Below are positions 46,628 to 59,604 of a DNA stretch of 64,000 nt, in pieces. This DNA comes from Jacaranda mimosifolia. Its lineage: Eukaryota; Streptophyta; Magnoliopsida; Lamiales; Bignoniaceae. Location: assembly GCA_018894105.1 (NCBI GenBank), contig CM032131.1, positions 20,751,578 to 20,815,577 on the forward strand, in the 5' to 3' direction. Each line of letters opens with the position of its first letter. Position 1 is the stretch's first letter. The notes below the pieces were generated by a model. That model did no database searches. It was not told the origin of the DNA and worked only from the letters and a program-made list of their open reading frames with translations. The translations under genes were made by a program, and so were the position numbers.

Positions 46628-47079
46628 AATTACACTTCTCAAGCTGACTTGCCGCAAATGTTATAGTTAAATAGCAATCGCAGTTCACCACACCATGTTT
46701 CAATTTTTTTTTTTAATTATTTATATATAGGAATAATTTTGACACAATCAATATGTGTGCTAAAATTTTATAGTTCTATTTAAAAATTTAGCAAAAATAT
46801 TTAAATTATATTTCAAATACTTATTTAAACTTATAATTATGACATTGCAATTTCAATCTCATTATATTTAATTTGTAAATTATAATTTATTTTCATATGT
46901 GAATTGTCTTCAATGTTTCCCATGATTGCCTTTTCCAACCATTTATTTGCATATTTTGATTAAGAATATTATAACAGTTGGAAAAACTATAAATAAATAA
47001 AGGTACGTTTTAAAAGAGCCACCTATAATAATTTAGGCAGGTGATTTAATATTAAGTGTTATTATAAAGTGTTGTTCGA
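46628..47079. other. Intergenic, AT-rich
   Basis: No reading frames or repeats recognised. Confidence 0.4.
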
Positions 47080-49270
47080 ATAGTGCTCCGTAGCCAATTC
47101 GAATTGGCGTGTAAAACTACTCTAATTGTGAGACAATCTTAATTGAATGATATCTTTTATAAAATGATCGTCTTCATCTTATGTTTTTTATACTTCACTT
47201 GTATTTGGTTGAAACCCTTAAATCATATAAGACTATGGCACTTGGTCACACATATGATGGTGATCATGAAATAAGTCATAAAGTCATGATTTTAAATATT
47301 TCAAGTCATAGAATCTTATAAGAATGGGCATCTAACATTCGAATAAACTTGCACTAACAATGCATACTCCAAGGGGTTGGATATTGCCCCATTTCATGGG
47401 CAATTTATGTTAGATATGGATATATGTTAGTGGGTGCTTGTTAAAGAACAAGTTCACTGAAGACCTACCCAGAGAATCCACTAGATAGAGAAGTGGCAAG
47501 TGAGTAGTGAAGAGTTCTCAAAGATTACGATAATGCATATAATTAATCATTTGACTTGAGGATCCATAGTAACCTTGTTTTTAGATCTTATGCTTTGACT
47601 TTGCCTTAACCACATAGCGGGTCATCCGGGGTTTACATTGGGCATGAGGTACTTAAATATAGAGGTTTGTAAGATCCAATATGAGATCCGTTTCCTCGTT
47701 GTTGTGAAGAATGAGTGCATCTCCTATGTATTCTATAATGATTGATTTCAAGAAATCCTTGTGCAAGGTAGTATGACAATTTGAAAAATACATTTTCTAA
47801 AGTTAATGTCATAAAGGGGAATCGAACATTGGATATAGAGACATAGATATTAAGGCTATAAGGGAGCTAACAAAAACATCTTACCCTAGGCATCTTTCTG
47901 GAGGTAGGAGACATAAGGACTATATTTGCATGGTAGGCGTAAGCTATAATGGTTCATCAAGATATAATTTGTTCATCTAATTAGTTGGGCTTCATGGGCT
48001 TGTTGCTAGACATCGACCATGGAGATAAGGTGCTCTTCAATTAATCCCTATTAATTGAAAGAGTTATTGTTTTAAATGAGTTTAAACTAATTCGAATATT
48101 TTAATATTCAAAATATTACAAAGAGTTGTGAGCCCATGTCCAATGAATGGATAAACTTAATGGGTCACAAATAAAAGCCTAAGGAAACTCTTATTTGATG
48201 GGAGGAATTTTCTAAGGAGTTAGAAAATTCAAAATAAGCGTTTTTGCCTAAGGAGAGAATACAAATTGACTAATTATCAATTGATCATTTTTGGCTTGAT
48301 TAATTTAAGTGTTAAATTAATCAAAATAATTTAAAAGAGTTAAGTTAGACCAATTAAATTAAGGTATTAATTTAATTGGTACTATATGACATATTGATTA
48401 GTAATATTAACTTAAGAAGTTAAGTTAGCTCAAGTTAATTAACTTAAGGAGTTAAGTTAAATTAATTAAATTAAAGAGTTAATTTAATTAAATAGAAAAT
48501 TTAAGTTTTGGAGGGAAATAAAATGAAAGAGCCGCCTTTCAATTTATGAAATGAAATACAAATTCAAGCTAAATGAAGATTTAGAAAGTTGGCAAGTTAG
48601 CACACATGTGTGGAAGGTGTGATGGAAGCCAAGCTTCCATCCTCTCCTATAAATACACATGTGGCCGACCATAGGTGCTTAATGCATGGTCTCATTTTTC
48701 CCTCCAAAAGGTGGTATAATTCATGTGTTGAATAACCACCTCCTAGAGTCACTCCTCCCTCTCCCTCATCTTCCAAAACTGCCAACCTCTATCATTCTCT
48801 TCCTCCTCTCTTCTCCAGCAAAGAGTGCGTGGATTGAGAGACCTTTCTAGGTGTGTGGACTTTGCATTAGTGGCTTCATGCTTGGGAAGCTTAGGATTGG
48901 TTGATTGAACCTCCTTGTGCCTATGTTTGGAGATGTTTTGCCAATCGATTGGAGCATATTTTTCCTCCATTTTTGGCCATCGTAGAGGTTGTTTTGGTGG
49001 TGAAAGTGTTTGCAGAATTTGCTGAATTTTGGAGGCTTTGAAGTGGAGAAATCGGATCAAGGTAGAGGATCTTGTTGATCTTCATTTGGAGTTGTCCTTT
49101 CGGAGATCTACTTGATTCCTTTGATTCCTTCTTCAAATGTAATTTTTCAGCCTTTAAATCTTAATTTAAGGCATTAGATAGATCCTTGGGATGGAGATAA
49201 CTAGTTTAATTTTTCCCTATTTTGGTTTAAATTTATGGATACTAGTGTATCTCCTACCTTCAGTATTGTC
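47080..49270 (+). mobile_element. LTR-like noncoding retroelement sequence
   Basis: There is no coding frame of note, but a promoter-like layout is present. A TTAAGTTAATTAA-rich stretch (48300-48490) is followed by a TATA box in CTCCTATAAATACACATG (about 48645) and then a long leader rich in CTCC and TTGG words. This order is common in the U3-R-U5 of large plant LTRs. Ends and target duplication were not found, so it may be a solo LTR, a large noncoding derivative or unrelated sequence. Confidence 0.3.
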
Positions 49271-49330
49271 ATATTTCGAAGGTCTACATACTGAGACACA
49301 TTTTAAAATAGCCCATAAATAATAGTAAAA

Positions 49331-49440
49331 TAGCCTCTAACAAATAAAATTGTCTCTATTGCTTAATATAAAGGTAATATTTAAAATTACCTTTATATAT
49401 TTTGCTACTACATTTATGGAGGCTATTTGTTAAAATCACT
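49331..49440. repeat. ~110-bp hairpin-forming inverted repeat
   Basis: AATAGCCTCTAACAAATA on the left pairs with GGAGGCTATTTGTTAAAAT on the right. The centre (TATAAAGGTAATATTT and AAATTACCTTTATATA) is itself palindromic. It is probably the core of a small foldback MITE. It lies just upstream of the LINE. Confidence 0.5.
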
Positions 49441-50361
49441 CTATGTGTACTAGAGGTAATTTTTAATTTTTCAAGGGTAAAAAGAAGGGCCACTTATTTC
49501 AAAGTACCAAAACCTAATGACCTCTCTCTTAATATCTTCATCCCCTAATGACCTCTCTCTTGAAAAATGCTCCATCTCATCTGTGATGAAGGCGGATACT
49601 AATCTTACTTCCCAGTCTTCCGAAGAGGATGGCGTATCATTGGTGGAAGAAACTATGTTGATCATGAATAAAAGAATTATCAACGTGAAAAGAGCGAAAC
49701 TATCTCTAAACTTCTCCCGTAGTTCCAACTCTCACAACTCCCTGGAACAAGAGCCTAAAAAATCATCTGTGATCATTGAAGAAATTTCCCTCCCAAATAC
49801 TGATGGCTCGGATAGGCCACAGAAATAATCCTCATGAGAATCCTTTCCTGGAATTGCCAAGGGTTTGCCCAACCCAAGGCAATCAGAGCTCTTAGGGAAA
49901 CTCGCTCCTCTCACTCTCCTTCTTTAATCTTCATTTGAAAACTCAAAATCTCGCATTCTCTCCAACTTCTTAATACGCTCAATTCTGCTCGTCTCTTGAA
50001 TTATTTCTTTGTTCCCCCCATCAGTCTTGCTGGAGGTCTCTGTTTAGCATGGACTAATGACCATGATGTTCAAGTAGTTAGCGCCATTGTAAATATGCCA
50101 AACATTCCGCCTTAGCTCCTTACTGGAGTCTACTGCCCTTGTGCTGCCACCTCCAAAATGGCGTTTTGGTCTAATCTCTATGAGATTAGAAACTCTTTTG
50201 ATGGCCCGTGGGTGGTGATTGGAGATTTCAATGACATTATGAGCCAAATAGAGAAAAAAAAAATCTTTTGCCTCATCATCTCACCATTCCTTGAGCAATG
50301 ATCTTAACTCTTTAAACTTGATTTACCTGGGGTTTTCGAGAAATCCATACACTTGGAATAA

Positions 50362-50369
50362 AAAACGTA
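50362..50369. repeat. 8-bp target duplication of the hAT MITE, left copy
   Basis: AAAACGTA here pairs with CAAGCGTA at 51073-51080 (6 of 8). Removing the MITE and one copy restores the endonuclease frame NKKRSGLAN across the junction. Confidence 0.7.
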
Positions 50370-51072
50370 TAAGGATGGCAATCGGACAGGTTTTGACTCA
50401 ACCCAAACCCACCCCGCAAAGATTTTATCCCATCCCTACCCACCCCTACCCGCTCTGCAGGTTTTGGAAGTGAAAACCCAAACCCTACCGGCAATGTAAA
50501 TGTAGAACCCAAACCCTACCCGCATCTAATTAACATTTTTTAGTTTTTTAAAATACTATCCACTATATAATTAACGAAATATTACAGTTTTAACTCAAAT
50601 ATCATATAAATTTTATGTAAAACAAATAAATAGAAAGTTTTTGAGCATTTTCTAAACATTCTAAATCTACTCTAGGGTACAATTAATAAAATATTACAGT
50701 TTTAACTCAAATATCATATAAATTTTATGTAAAACAAACAAATAGAAAGCTTTTGAGCATTTTCTAAGCATTCTAAATCTATTCTTGGAAGTCACGATTA
50801 TAAGAAATGGGAGGGAAAGAAAAAAAATGCTAACATAGTTTAGGGTATGTTATATATATATTTTTGTAAAAAATTAAATAAAATATAAACATGTATACAT
50901 AAATCTTCGCGTCGGGTTCGAAGCGGGTTTACTATAAACCCGAACCCCATCCGACCCACACCCATTAGAACCCGAACTCGATTTGATCTACTGCGAGGCA
51001 GGTTTTCTACCAGTCCTAATTGAAGCGGATCGGATTGGGTACTTGTGGATCGGGTATAAATTGCCATCCCTA
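50370..51072. mobile_element. 703-bp hAT MITE inside the LINE endonuclease
   Basis: The terminal inverted repeats are TAAGGATGGCAAT and, inverted, TAGGGATGGCAAT. Subterminal CCCG/CGGG words are typical of this hAT group. The centre carries a 112-bp tandem duplication (copies starting 50579 and 50691) with ATATTACAGTTTTAACTC at the head of each. There is no coding capacity. It inserted after the LINE. Confidence 0.85.
50579..50800. repeat. 112-bp tandem duplication in the MITE
   Basis: Two copies differ at few positions (for example ACAAATAAATAG versus ACAAACAAATAG, and AAGTTTTTGAG versus AAGCTTTTGAG), so the duplication is young relative to the MITE. Confidence 0.8.
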
Positions 51073-54000
51073 CAAGCGTAGTGGACTGGCCAATATCCGA
51101 GCCCGCTTTGATAGGGCGGTTGCTAACTCAGATTGGCTTACCCTCTTCTAGCTTTCCTCTATTTCCCCTCTGGTGGCACTGGCCTCTGATCACAACCCAA
51201 TCATTCTTAACACTGCCCCCAACATGTCTAATCGTCCTAAACCTTTTCGATTAAAAAATATGTGGCTTGAAGAGGAGTCTTGTTTCTCTATCATTCAAAA
51301 TGCACGGAGGATGAATTTTATAGGATCTCCTCCCTTCATCTTTCATTCCAAATCCAAAGTTACTCATTTAGCCCTTCGTCTTTGGAACAAAACCCATTTT
51401 GGCAACCTGCATCATAATATCAATGCTATTTCTAAATCCATTTAAGCTATTCAATTGGAAGACCAGACTGAAGAAAACCTTGCAAAGGTAGCTGCACTAC
51501 AATTGGAGTTGGACACTCTCAGGAAGAAAGAAAAAATACTTTGGAAACTAAAATCCAAGGTCAAATGGCTTCAGGATGGAGATGCTAACACTAGATATTT
51601 TCACATTACTTCCATTACTCACTCACATTGTAATCATATTGATTCTATTAAATTTCATGGTGGTTCAGTGGTCTTATCTTGGAATGATATTAGCTTTGAG
51701 TTTGCTAAGTACTTCTAAAACCTTTTCTCTACTTCTTTGAGGGATTCTAAAAATCTGTTCCCCGAAAATCTAGAGAATTTGTTCCCTAAGGTGATATGTG
51801 ATAATGAAAATGAGATGTTATGCCAACTCCCTTCCCTCAAGGAAATTCGTCAAGTGGCTTTCAGTTTTGATTGTAATTCCTCATCGGGGCCTAATGGATT
51901 CTCTCTAGAATTTTCTAAAAAATGCTGCCACATTGTGGGATTGATGGTCTCAAAGGCAGTGGTTCATCTCTTTACTACGGGGCACTTGCTCAAAGCCTTA
52001 AATAACTCCTTCATCACTTTGATCCCAAAAAATACTATAGTGGCGAAAGTGGAACAGTTCAGGCCTATCAGCTTATGTAACATGATTTATAAGATCATAT
52101 CCAAAATTTCGGCCAACCAATTGAAGAAGGTTCTTGAAAAAGTGATTTCACCGACCTAAATGGCTTTCATTGCAAATCGTCACATACGGGATAATTCTAC
52201 AATCACTCATGAAGTAATGCATTACTTGAACCAAAAAAAGGGGAAAATGGATTCATGGCTCTCAAAATTGATTTTGAAAAAGCGTACGACCATGTGGAGT
52301 GGCCCCTTCTTTCCCAAATTCTCAAAAACTGTAGATTCTCAGACAAATTTTCTCAAATGATCCTCCAATGTGTTTCATCGGCATCATACTTAATTTTAGT
52401 CAATGGTGCCCCTTATGGATTTTTTGAACCTTCAAGAGGTATTAGACAGGGCAACCCAATTTCTTTGTAGCTTTTTATCTTGTATACAAAGACACTCACC
52501 AGATTTCTTGGTATAAATCAACTAAAATTTCAAGGGGGTGAAAATTTGTAGAAGTGCTCCAGTGATCTCCTATCTACTTTATGCAGATAATGTTACAATC
52601 ATTTGTCGTGCCTCGAGTAATGATGCTACTACGGTTAGGTTAGTTCTTGATAAGTTTGAGTTTTGGTTAGGTCAAAAAATTAGCAAGGATAAATCCTCTA
52701 TCCACTTCAGTAATAATGTTCTTCCGGATCAAAAAATGGAGATTAAAATTCTGCTTGACATGGTCGAATGCTCTCACAAGGCAAATTATTTAGGTAAAAA
52801 ATTCTGCAAGACTAAATGTTCCAAAGAAAATTTTGAGGATTTGCTCATTAGATTACAAAAAATGACTCAGTGGATGGAAATCAAAATTATTATCCTAAGT
52901 TGTAAAAGGGGTGCTTATTCGGTCGTCTGCCCAGGCCCTCCCAACTTACCACATGATGAGCCTCATTCCTTTCTTTATCAATCACGAGTAAGTTGGATTC
53001 TATGATGATGAATTTCTGGTAGGCATCCTCCAATAATCACAAAACACTTAAACTCAAATGCTGGGACTCTTTTTGCCTCCTAAAAGCATGGGTGCACTTG
53101 GATTTAGAAGAATGAGGGATTTCAATGCAACATTGTTCTCTAAGCTTGCTTGGCTTTTGGCTTCGGATCATGATTCTCTGTGGGTTAAGCTCCTCAAAGC
53201 TAAATACCATAGAGCCAATCAGTTTTTACAGCTTGATAGAGTTGCAGAATGTGCATCACCTCAATGGATAATGATTATGAAATGTCAGGATTTGATTAAG
53301 GATTCTTCCTACTTCTCAGTTGCAGTTAACTCGAAAGTGTTTATATAGATTGAACCTTGGATTCCTTCTGCCCCCAACCACATCCCAGCTAAAAATCCTT
53401 CTTTAAACAGGAGAACAATTGGCCTAATTTGGTTTGTGACCTTATTAACTAAGAAACTGGTGAGTGGAAGTTAAGTGTCCTCCGCGAATTATTTCACATT
53501 AATACGGTTAAGGAAATTCCAAAAATTTCCATTGAACCGCCCAGAGACCATGAATCGTTGATTTGGATTGCCTCTAAGTTAGCCATTTTCTCATTCAAAT
53601 CTATCTATTTATCTATAGTTGCTTGTAGGATGTAGAACCCCACCATCTCTTTCCCTTGGAAATATTTGTGCTTAGCCAGAATTCATGATAGGTATAAGGT
53701 TTTCTTATGGAGAATCCACAATGATTTACTACCCACTCGATCCCAACTCAGTCGCCTTTTCCCCATCACAGATATTACTTGCCCACTACGTAACCAGGAT
53801 GAGGAAAATCTTGAACATCTTTTTCTCAAGTGCCCTCTAATTATATCCCTATTTTTTAGTTCAAAATGGAGCTTCAGACTTGACCACTTTGTAGACTGGT
53901 CTATTTCAAAATGGATAGAAACATTGACCCAGCTGACCCCAGGTCTTTTTCCCTTTGCTTCCCAGTCTGCTGAATTTCTAAACTTCTTGGTTGTGGTCAT

Positions 54001-54682
54001 GTTCGCAATCTAAAAAAATAGGAATGACCTGATTCGTGGTCGAACAATTTCTCACAATTTGTTCATGAAACAGGTTTTTAATGAAGCTGATACCCACTGG
54101 AAAGCTCAGCAGTCAAAAAGCCAAGAAAACCTCACCAAGGTTCCCTACTTTCATTGGAACCCCCCGAAAACTGGGTGGATCAAGACCAATGTGGATGCTT
54201 CCTTTTCAATTGGCTTGTCATATGTGGCGGTGGTGTTGCGCAATTCAAATGGATCGATCCTTTGTGCTTATATAGGTAAAAAATGGTGTCTAAATCCCAC
54301 CCAGTTTGAAGTGTTTGCTCTTTTGGAAGTGACTAAGATTTTGGATGCTCTCAAGATTCACCAAGCGGTGTTGGAATTAGATTGTGCTAATGGATTTCGA
54401 CGATCAACAACAAAGCGGATTTCTTAGAATGGGTAGCAAAACCTTTTATCTTAAAGGTTCGAGTGGTTTGGTCCAAATGGAAGAGATGGAAATTCAGATT
54501 TTGTCCGAGGTTGGCAAAAGCTGCTACCCATAACTTGGCAGCGTGGGCCAAATCTTTTGTTGCTGTGGGTTTTTGTGATGTAAATGATATTCCACTCTTG
54601 GTATTTTGTGATGGGGGATACCCTCTTGTGGACTATATTGGTAATGGATGAATTCACCATTTATCAAAAAAAAAAAAAAAAA

Positions 54683-56392
54683 AGAGAAGCTATTTACATG
54701 GTCTGACAAACACCATTTAAGGAATATCAATTCAGCAAAATCTATTACATATATACTTTGAGAATTTAATTCTGTAATAAACATAAGTGGAGAAAATATA
54801 ATTAAAATCATTTTTAATTGTTCAGCAAAATGAAAATGCTAAAAACAAATAATTGGCCAGGCTGATCATAACCATGTGGGTCGCTACTAGCTATATAATT
54901 TTTTTTGGAGCTTAAAATCCTTATCCAGTAGATTTTTTAGTACATATACATGTCTAATTCAAGCCTAGTAAATCATGAGGTTCAAGCTTTGGGCTACGTA
55001 TAAGTTAGTAGCTGGACATCAACTATCATTTAAAATTGATGTGGGATCAATTTTTCCATAAAGGTCTTCACGAAATTCTATATTGAAAATTAATAGTAGT
55101 GGGTCCTTAATTTAGAAATGTATTTACTTATTGGAGATAATGCTTGAGCGAAAATTAAGTAGATGTTCCTCTTTTACCAATTGTGAGGTAATTATAATGT
55201 TGGATTAAGATTTTAGACCTAAACGCGTTCACATCGTCATGATGTTATTCTGATATATGAGTGTTTTCATTAGTAATGAATTTGCTAATATGCCCTTAGT
55301 CATATTTTTGTCACATTATATAACCTCCCCTACTTCGACGTAGTAACAATTGCAATCAGGAGTAGAGAATAAAATTCATTTATATTTATTTAGTTATGCA
55401 TTATTGCTAATTTTATTTTATGTTTAAAGAATAATTTTAATTTTAATTCAATTTTACCATATGTGTTCAATTCGTAATGATTGATGGGTCTTGATGGGTA
55501 CTTGTATAAATTACAAAGAAACTTTAAATTTTCCCTTTTTTTTGTATATGTTTGATCTGATGGGCTCCAAACGTAAATTCCGCTCTCTTCCTTACTTCCT
55601 TCTTCATTCTTTTTCATTATTTTTTCCTTGCATATCCTTTGGAGAAAGATAATATGAAGATAGGTAAGATAGTGAATTATGGAGGGAGACTGCACAAGGG
55701 AGAAAATTCACAGAAGGAGAAAACATGGGCGGCCAACAGAGGGCCAGTCCCCTTTGTGGAAAGAAGATGGTGTATGGCCGATGCTGCTCATCATTCATGC
55801 TAGAATGGCCGACCTTAGGTTGGCCGCTGCTCTCGCCAATTGCACAATCGAGAAGTCTGGGTGCCCCAAGTTTGCTATTGGGGCCAGTCTTGCGAGCGTT
55901 TGCATAAGGTTGTATTTCTGAGTTAAAGTTGGAGTAGAAGTCCGAATTAGAATCAAGTTCAGCATCATATTTTTCACTTTTGAAACTATTTGTGTTAGAA
56001 GTCTGAAGGAGAATCTTCTAAAGGATTATTGAGAGAGATTTTTTGCAAATGAGCAAGTGATAGATCTAGCAGGATATTTATCCCTGAGAGTAATTTAGGA
56101 AGAGGTAGTGTCTTAAACTCTGTTATGACTTTCTGGAAACTCCATACTTCTTCTCACCTTGATCTCTATGTCCTGAAGCTTGGCTTTATTTACTTGGTGG
56201 CCTAGTTCCGGCCTTCAGAGTATATATTTCTGTTGGTGTTATCACTTCTTCTTTTTCTAGTTATTCTTATTCCTGAGCCCACATATTGGGCTTTATTAGT
56301 TGCTGATAAGTCAAACCAATAGGATTAGAATAGCTATAATTATTGATATAACTTCCTTCTTATGACAAAGATGAGCAGCAATCTATAGCACC
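54683..56392. other. Intergenic, no genes recognised
   Basis: Mostly AT-rich. A GC-richer segment (55680-55920) has open frames in more than one phase, but none with recognisable motifs. Direct GGCCGA/GTTGGCCG words there look like repeat rather than coding sequence. Confidence 0.4.
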
Positions 56393-59300
56393 CCGATCGA
56401 GAGGCGCCTGCACCCGTCCCAGGTGCTACCCACTACATGCCACAAGTTTTCTGAATAACATAAAATACATTTCTAAAAATCCTAAGTATTTAATTTCTAC
56501 AAGCAACATCCAACAGAAGTTCAACTATGAAACAAAATATCATAAATCACCCTTAGCACTTCTATCACATCTTTACCTTATGTGTCACATGAGTTAGTCT
56601 ATCTTTGTCACTTATTCTTATATGGGGTAAAGAACAGAAGAGAACAATAAAATGACGTAAGTTTAAATAACTTAGCGAACTAATAACAAAGAGGTGATTA
56701 TAGCACACAGAACATTAACAATCGAACACTAAAGCTATAAGTGATAATCAAAATATTCTCAAGGATGTAAGATACATTTCTAGCATAGGGAAATACATCT
56801 AGCTGAAAAATTAGCTACATATAATTTAGCAAACACTTTCACTATTCTGTTGGTGGTGGTTCTCCTACCTTGTCACTCCACTTTCGAAAACACAAAAATC
56901 CTTCTTCCTCCAAATTTTGAGTGATCGGCTCAGACAAGCAAGCAAGCATTAGGCATGGCTAAACGCATGCTTTGCCAGCTCATAGACAATGACCTCCAAA
57001 TGGCTATGAGACTAGATTATATGTATAGCGTGGACGGGTATCAGCCGAAAGAACAATCACCGTAGGTCCATTCCGCCCGGTCATCTTTCATAGCCGATCC
57101 TAAGGCCCACCCGCAAGGTAATTAATCATATCCAAGTATATCATGTACCATGTCCAACATCATTTTAGTTAACATATCAATTCACCATGATAGACAAGTA
57201 ATCACTAAATCAATACCAGGCTTATTCCAAGACAGACATGACCATGATAGAGCATATATATTTTGAAGCCCACTTTTCAATTTTCACGCACAAGCACCAA
57301 AATTTGAATAAAATAATATAATTAAAAACCAAATAGGTGATGTAACCGGTGTAAGAGGTGATGTGTGGTGAACTTTCACAAATTTTTTATTTTAAAAAAA
57401 CTTGTGTAGAAGTGATTTTCAGTTTATGGATTCAACAACTCAAAAGAGTAAGGAATTTAGATAAGAATGGCTCAAGAATCACAAACAATGAAGGTGAAAA
57501 GTCTAAGTAGATTATCAAGAAAAATACAAAGATAAAAGGTCGACATTGTATAGATGAGCGAAAACTTCTAGCAAAGAAAGGATCAAATAGAATTGATATA
57601 TTTACTAATACATATACATAAGATAAGAAGTCACATCAAGCAAGATTGAGAATTTGGATAATGGTGGGTTAAGAGTTTCAAGCAAGAGGAACATCTTAGA
57701 TAGATTGTCATATTTAACACAAGAGTCAAAGAATGACATAGAACGAACAATCAGCAATTACTAACTCTCAACACAATCATAACCAAGCAACAAATAACGA
57801 GGATATATTAACGAGTATGTATGTTCTTTTCCCCGCAAAGGAAGTTAATATAAACTCACCAGGCAATTTCAGAGGGATCCCTAGTTGTATGGACTCTCAA
57901 GCCCAAGCTTCCTAGTCAAACTGAGAATCGTCATAAGATAACCCAAATTATCTCTCTATCAATCCTCTTACTCATAAATATAAATATAGTTAATGTCTTT
58001 ATCAGACTTAAGGTTATTCTTATACAATTTCGGTAATCTTGGTTTCATATCTAAATGCTTAAGACAATTAAATGTGGTAATCATTGACTAGTTAGTTGAT
58101 GAATGGATTACGGATACGTTTTACATCATTATGGTCTCGTTTAGGGTTCTAATATTCAATAGGTATTTGTTGCTATAACACCCGAGTTCAATTATATCTT
58201 ATCTCAATTGACCTTGGTTATCTTATTCTAAGACTTCAAGCTAATCCGATTATAGGTTACCAAATGTAATTATGAGTGCCTAACCCCAACAACTCTATTC
58301 ATCACTTCACTTATTTTATAGTTACGTAGCAAGGGTCCAAGCTCCTAAATTAATTGGGTTTTCGGGTCTATCATGTCTAAGTCTAATAATTTGTTTTTAC
58401 TCTAATGTCATGTTATTAGGTCCACGGACATAAATATAAATCTATCTTTCTTAACTTACCAAGCTTGAATCTTATAATTAATTCTTGGTTCAATATTTAC
58501 AAAATTAAATCATCGACCTGAGTCAAACTATAATTTAATAATTGTGATTTAATAAAATTTAATTGTGATTGTAAAAATCAATCGAATTAATATTTGATAT
58601 GAAATTTACCCAAATTGGATCAAACCGAGATCCAATCTCAAGCCAAAATGAGTTCAGATGAGTTTGAAATTCAAAACCAAGCTGACTACCCAAAAGCCGC
58701 CGCCACCGGAGATGGAGGCCACCACCACTACCACCAAATGCACCTAACCGAGGCTAGCAAAACCTCAAAATAATTTCTCAATTGGCTGCCGTTTGGCCGA
58801 CCAATTTAACCAAAAACCCATCTGCGAGCCCTAAGTGCCGCCGCGATGCCACTGCGTCAAATCCTCCACTGTTGCTTGTTGTTTCACCAAACTGGTTCCA
58901 CCATCACCTTGCCTAAGCTTTTTCGACCAAAAGCCACCTAAACCTAGCCACTTTCCATTGCTTCCCACTAACCCTCCACAGTCTCACCGTCGGCCTAGTC
59001 GTTGCCGGCAATTTCCTCCATGAATTTGAGTGATTTTGGTATGGTTTTGTTTCTCTCAGCTAGAGGACACTTTCTAGGATTTTATTTTTAGGTTTTCTAG
59101 TCGTTTTTCAGTGATTCTTCGCCAAGGTAGAGTTTGGGCTTTTTTGAGAATTTGATAAAATTTAGTCCTTCTTCTTATATATATGGTATTTTCTAATTTA
59201 TTCATTTCCACCCCAAAAAGATTCTGGCCACCTTCAATTAAGTCTTGAAGTTTGAACCGCCTTTCAATTTGGCCCCAAAAATTTTATTTCAATCCTTTAA

Positions 59301-59604
59301 AGTTCACATTAGCCACTAACATTCTTAATCCCAGTTAATTGAGTCCTTATTTAATTATTTTGAAGTCTTTCAACTTTTAACTTGCTAACATTGACCCTTA
59401 ATATTTTTTATTTAGTGAGATTGAGTCCTAAATTTAATTAATATTTAGTCCTTTGACTTTTAGTATTTATACTCAAATCTTAATTGATCTAATTAACGGT
59501 TTGACTATGATTTAATTCTTTTACTTAAAAGGTATTTTGCCAAAACTAAAACTTAAATTTATCTTATTTTAAATTTTATGATATTCAAAACTTAGGGTGT
59601 TACA
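56393..59604 (+). mobile_element. Ty3/gypsy LTR-like region
   Basis: It starts TATAGCACCCCGATCGAGAG, near the TGTAACACCCCGA start of plant Tekay/Del-type LTRs, and ends AGGGTGTTACA. Mid-region features (CCGCCCGGTCATC, GCCCACCCGCAAGG at 57070-57115; AATTTAGTCCTT and GGCCCCAAAA near the end) fit that group. TATAACACCCGAG at 58174 may be a second, internal LTR start, in which case two LTRs are juxtaposed. No coding genes lie inside. Confidence 0.45.

Larger units (their letters stand above)
49834..54648 (+). pseudogene. LINE ORF2: endonuclease, reverse transcriptase, RNase H
   Basis: Endonuclease starts MRILSWNCQGFAQPKAIRAL. Its catalytic Glu position is TGA (49936-49938), but GGLCLAW, VVIGDFNDIM and, after the MITE, SDHNPI remain. 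Reverse transcriptase shows FRPISLCNMIYKIIS, a stop at SPT* (about 52157) where a Gln is usual, ALKIDFEKAYDHVEW, SRGIRQGNPISL and YLLYADN (YADD box at 52580-52591 changed to YADN). The C-terminal part has LPPKSMGALGFRRMRDFNAT, zf-RVT VFLWRIHNDLLPTR with EENLEHLFLKCP, and RNase H WIKTNVDASFS. Frameshifts and stops make it dead. Confidence 0.85.
49480..54681 (+). mobile_element. L1-type LINE, inactive, ending in poly-A
   Basis: A 3' A19 tail at 54664-54682 and the domain order endonuclease, reverse transcriptase, zf-RVT, RNase H mark a plant L1-clade non-LTR retrotransposon. The 5' part is incomplete: only a short frame (49517-49828) precedes the endonuclease and may be linker or ORF1 remnant; it contains a doubled CCTAATGACCTCTCTCTT. 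A hAT MITE sits in the endonuclease (50370-51072). Many stops are present, several of them explained by C to T change. Target duplications were not identified with confidence. Confidence 0.85.

Noticed and set aside
55679..55921. GC-richer open frames of 60-80 residues
   Set aside because: No recognisable motif, two phases open together, and internal direct repeats.
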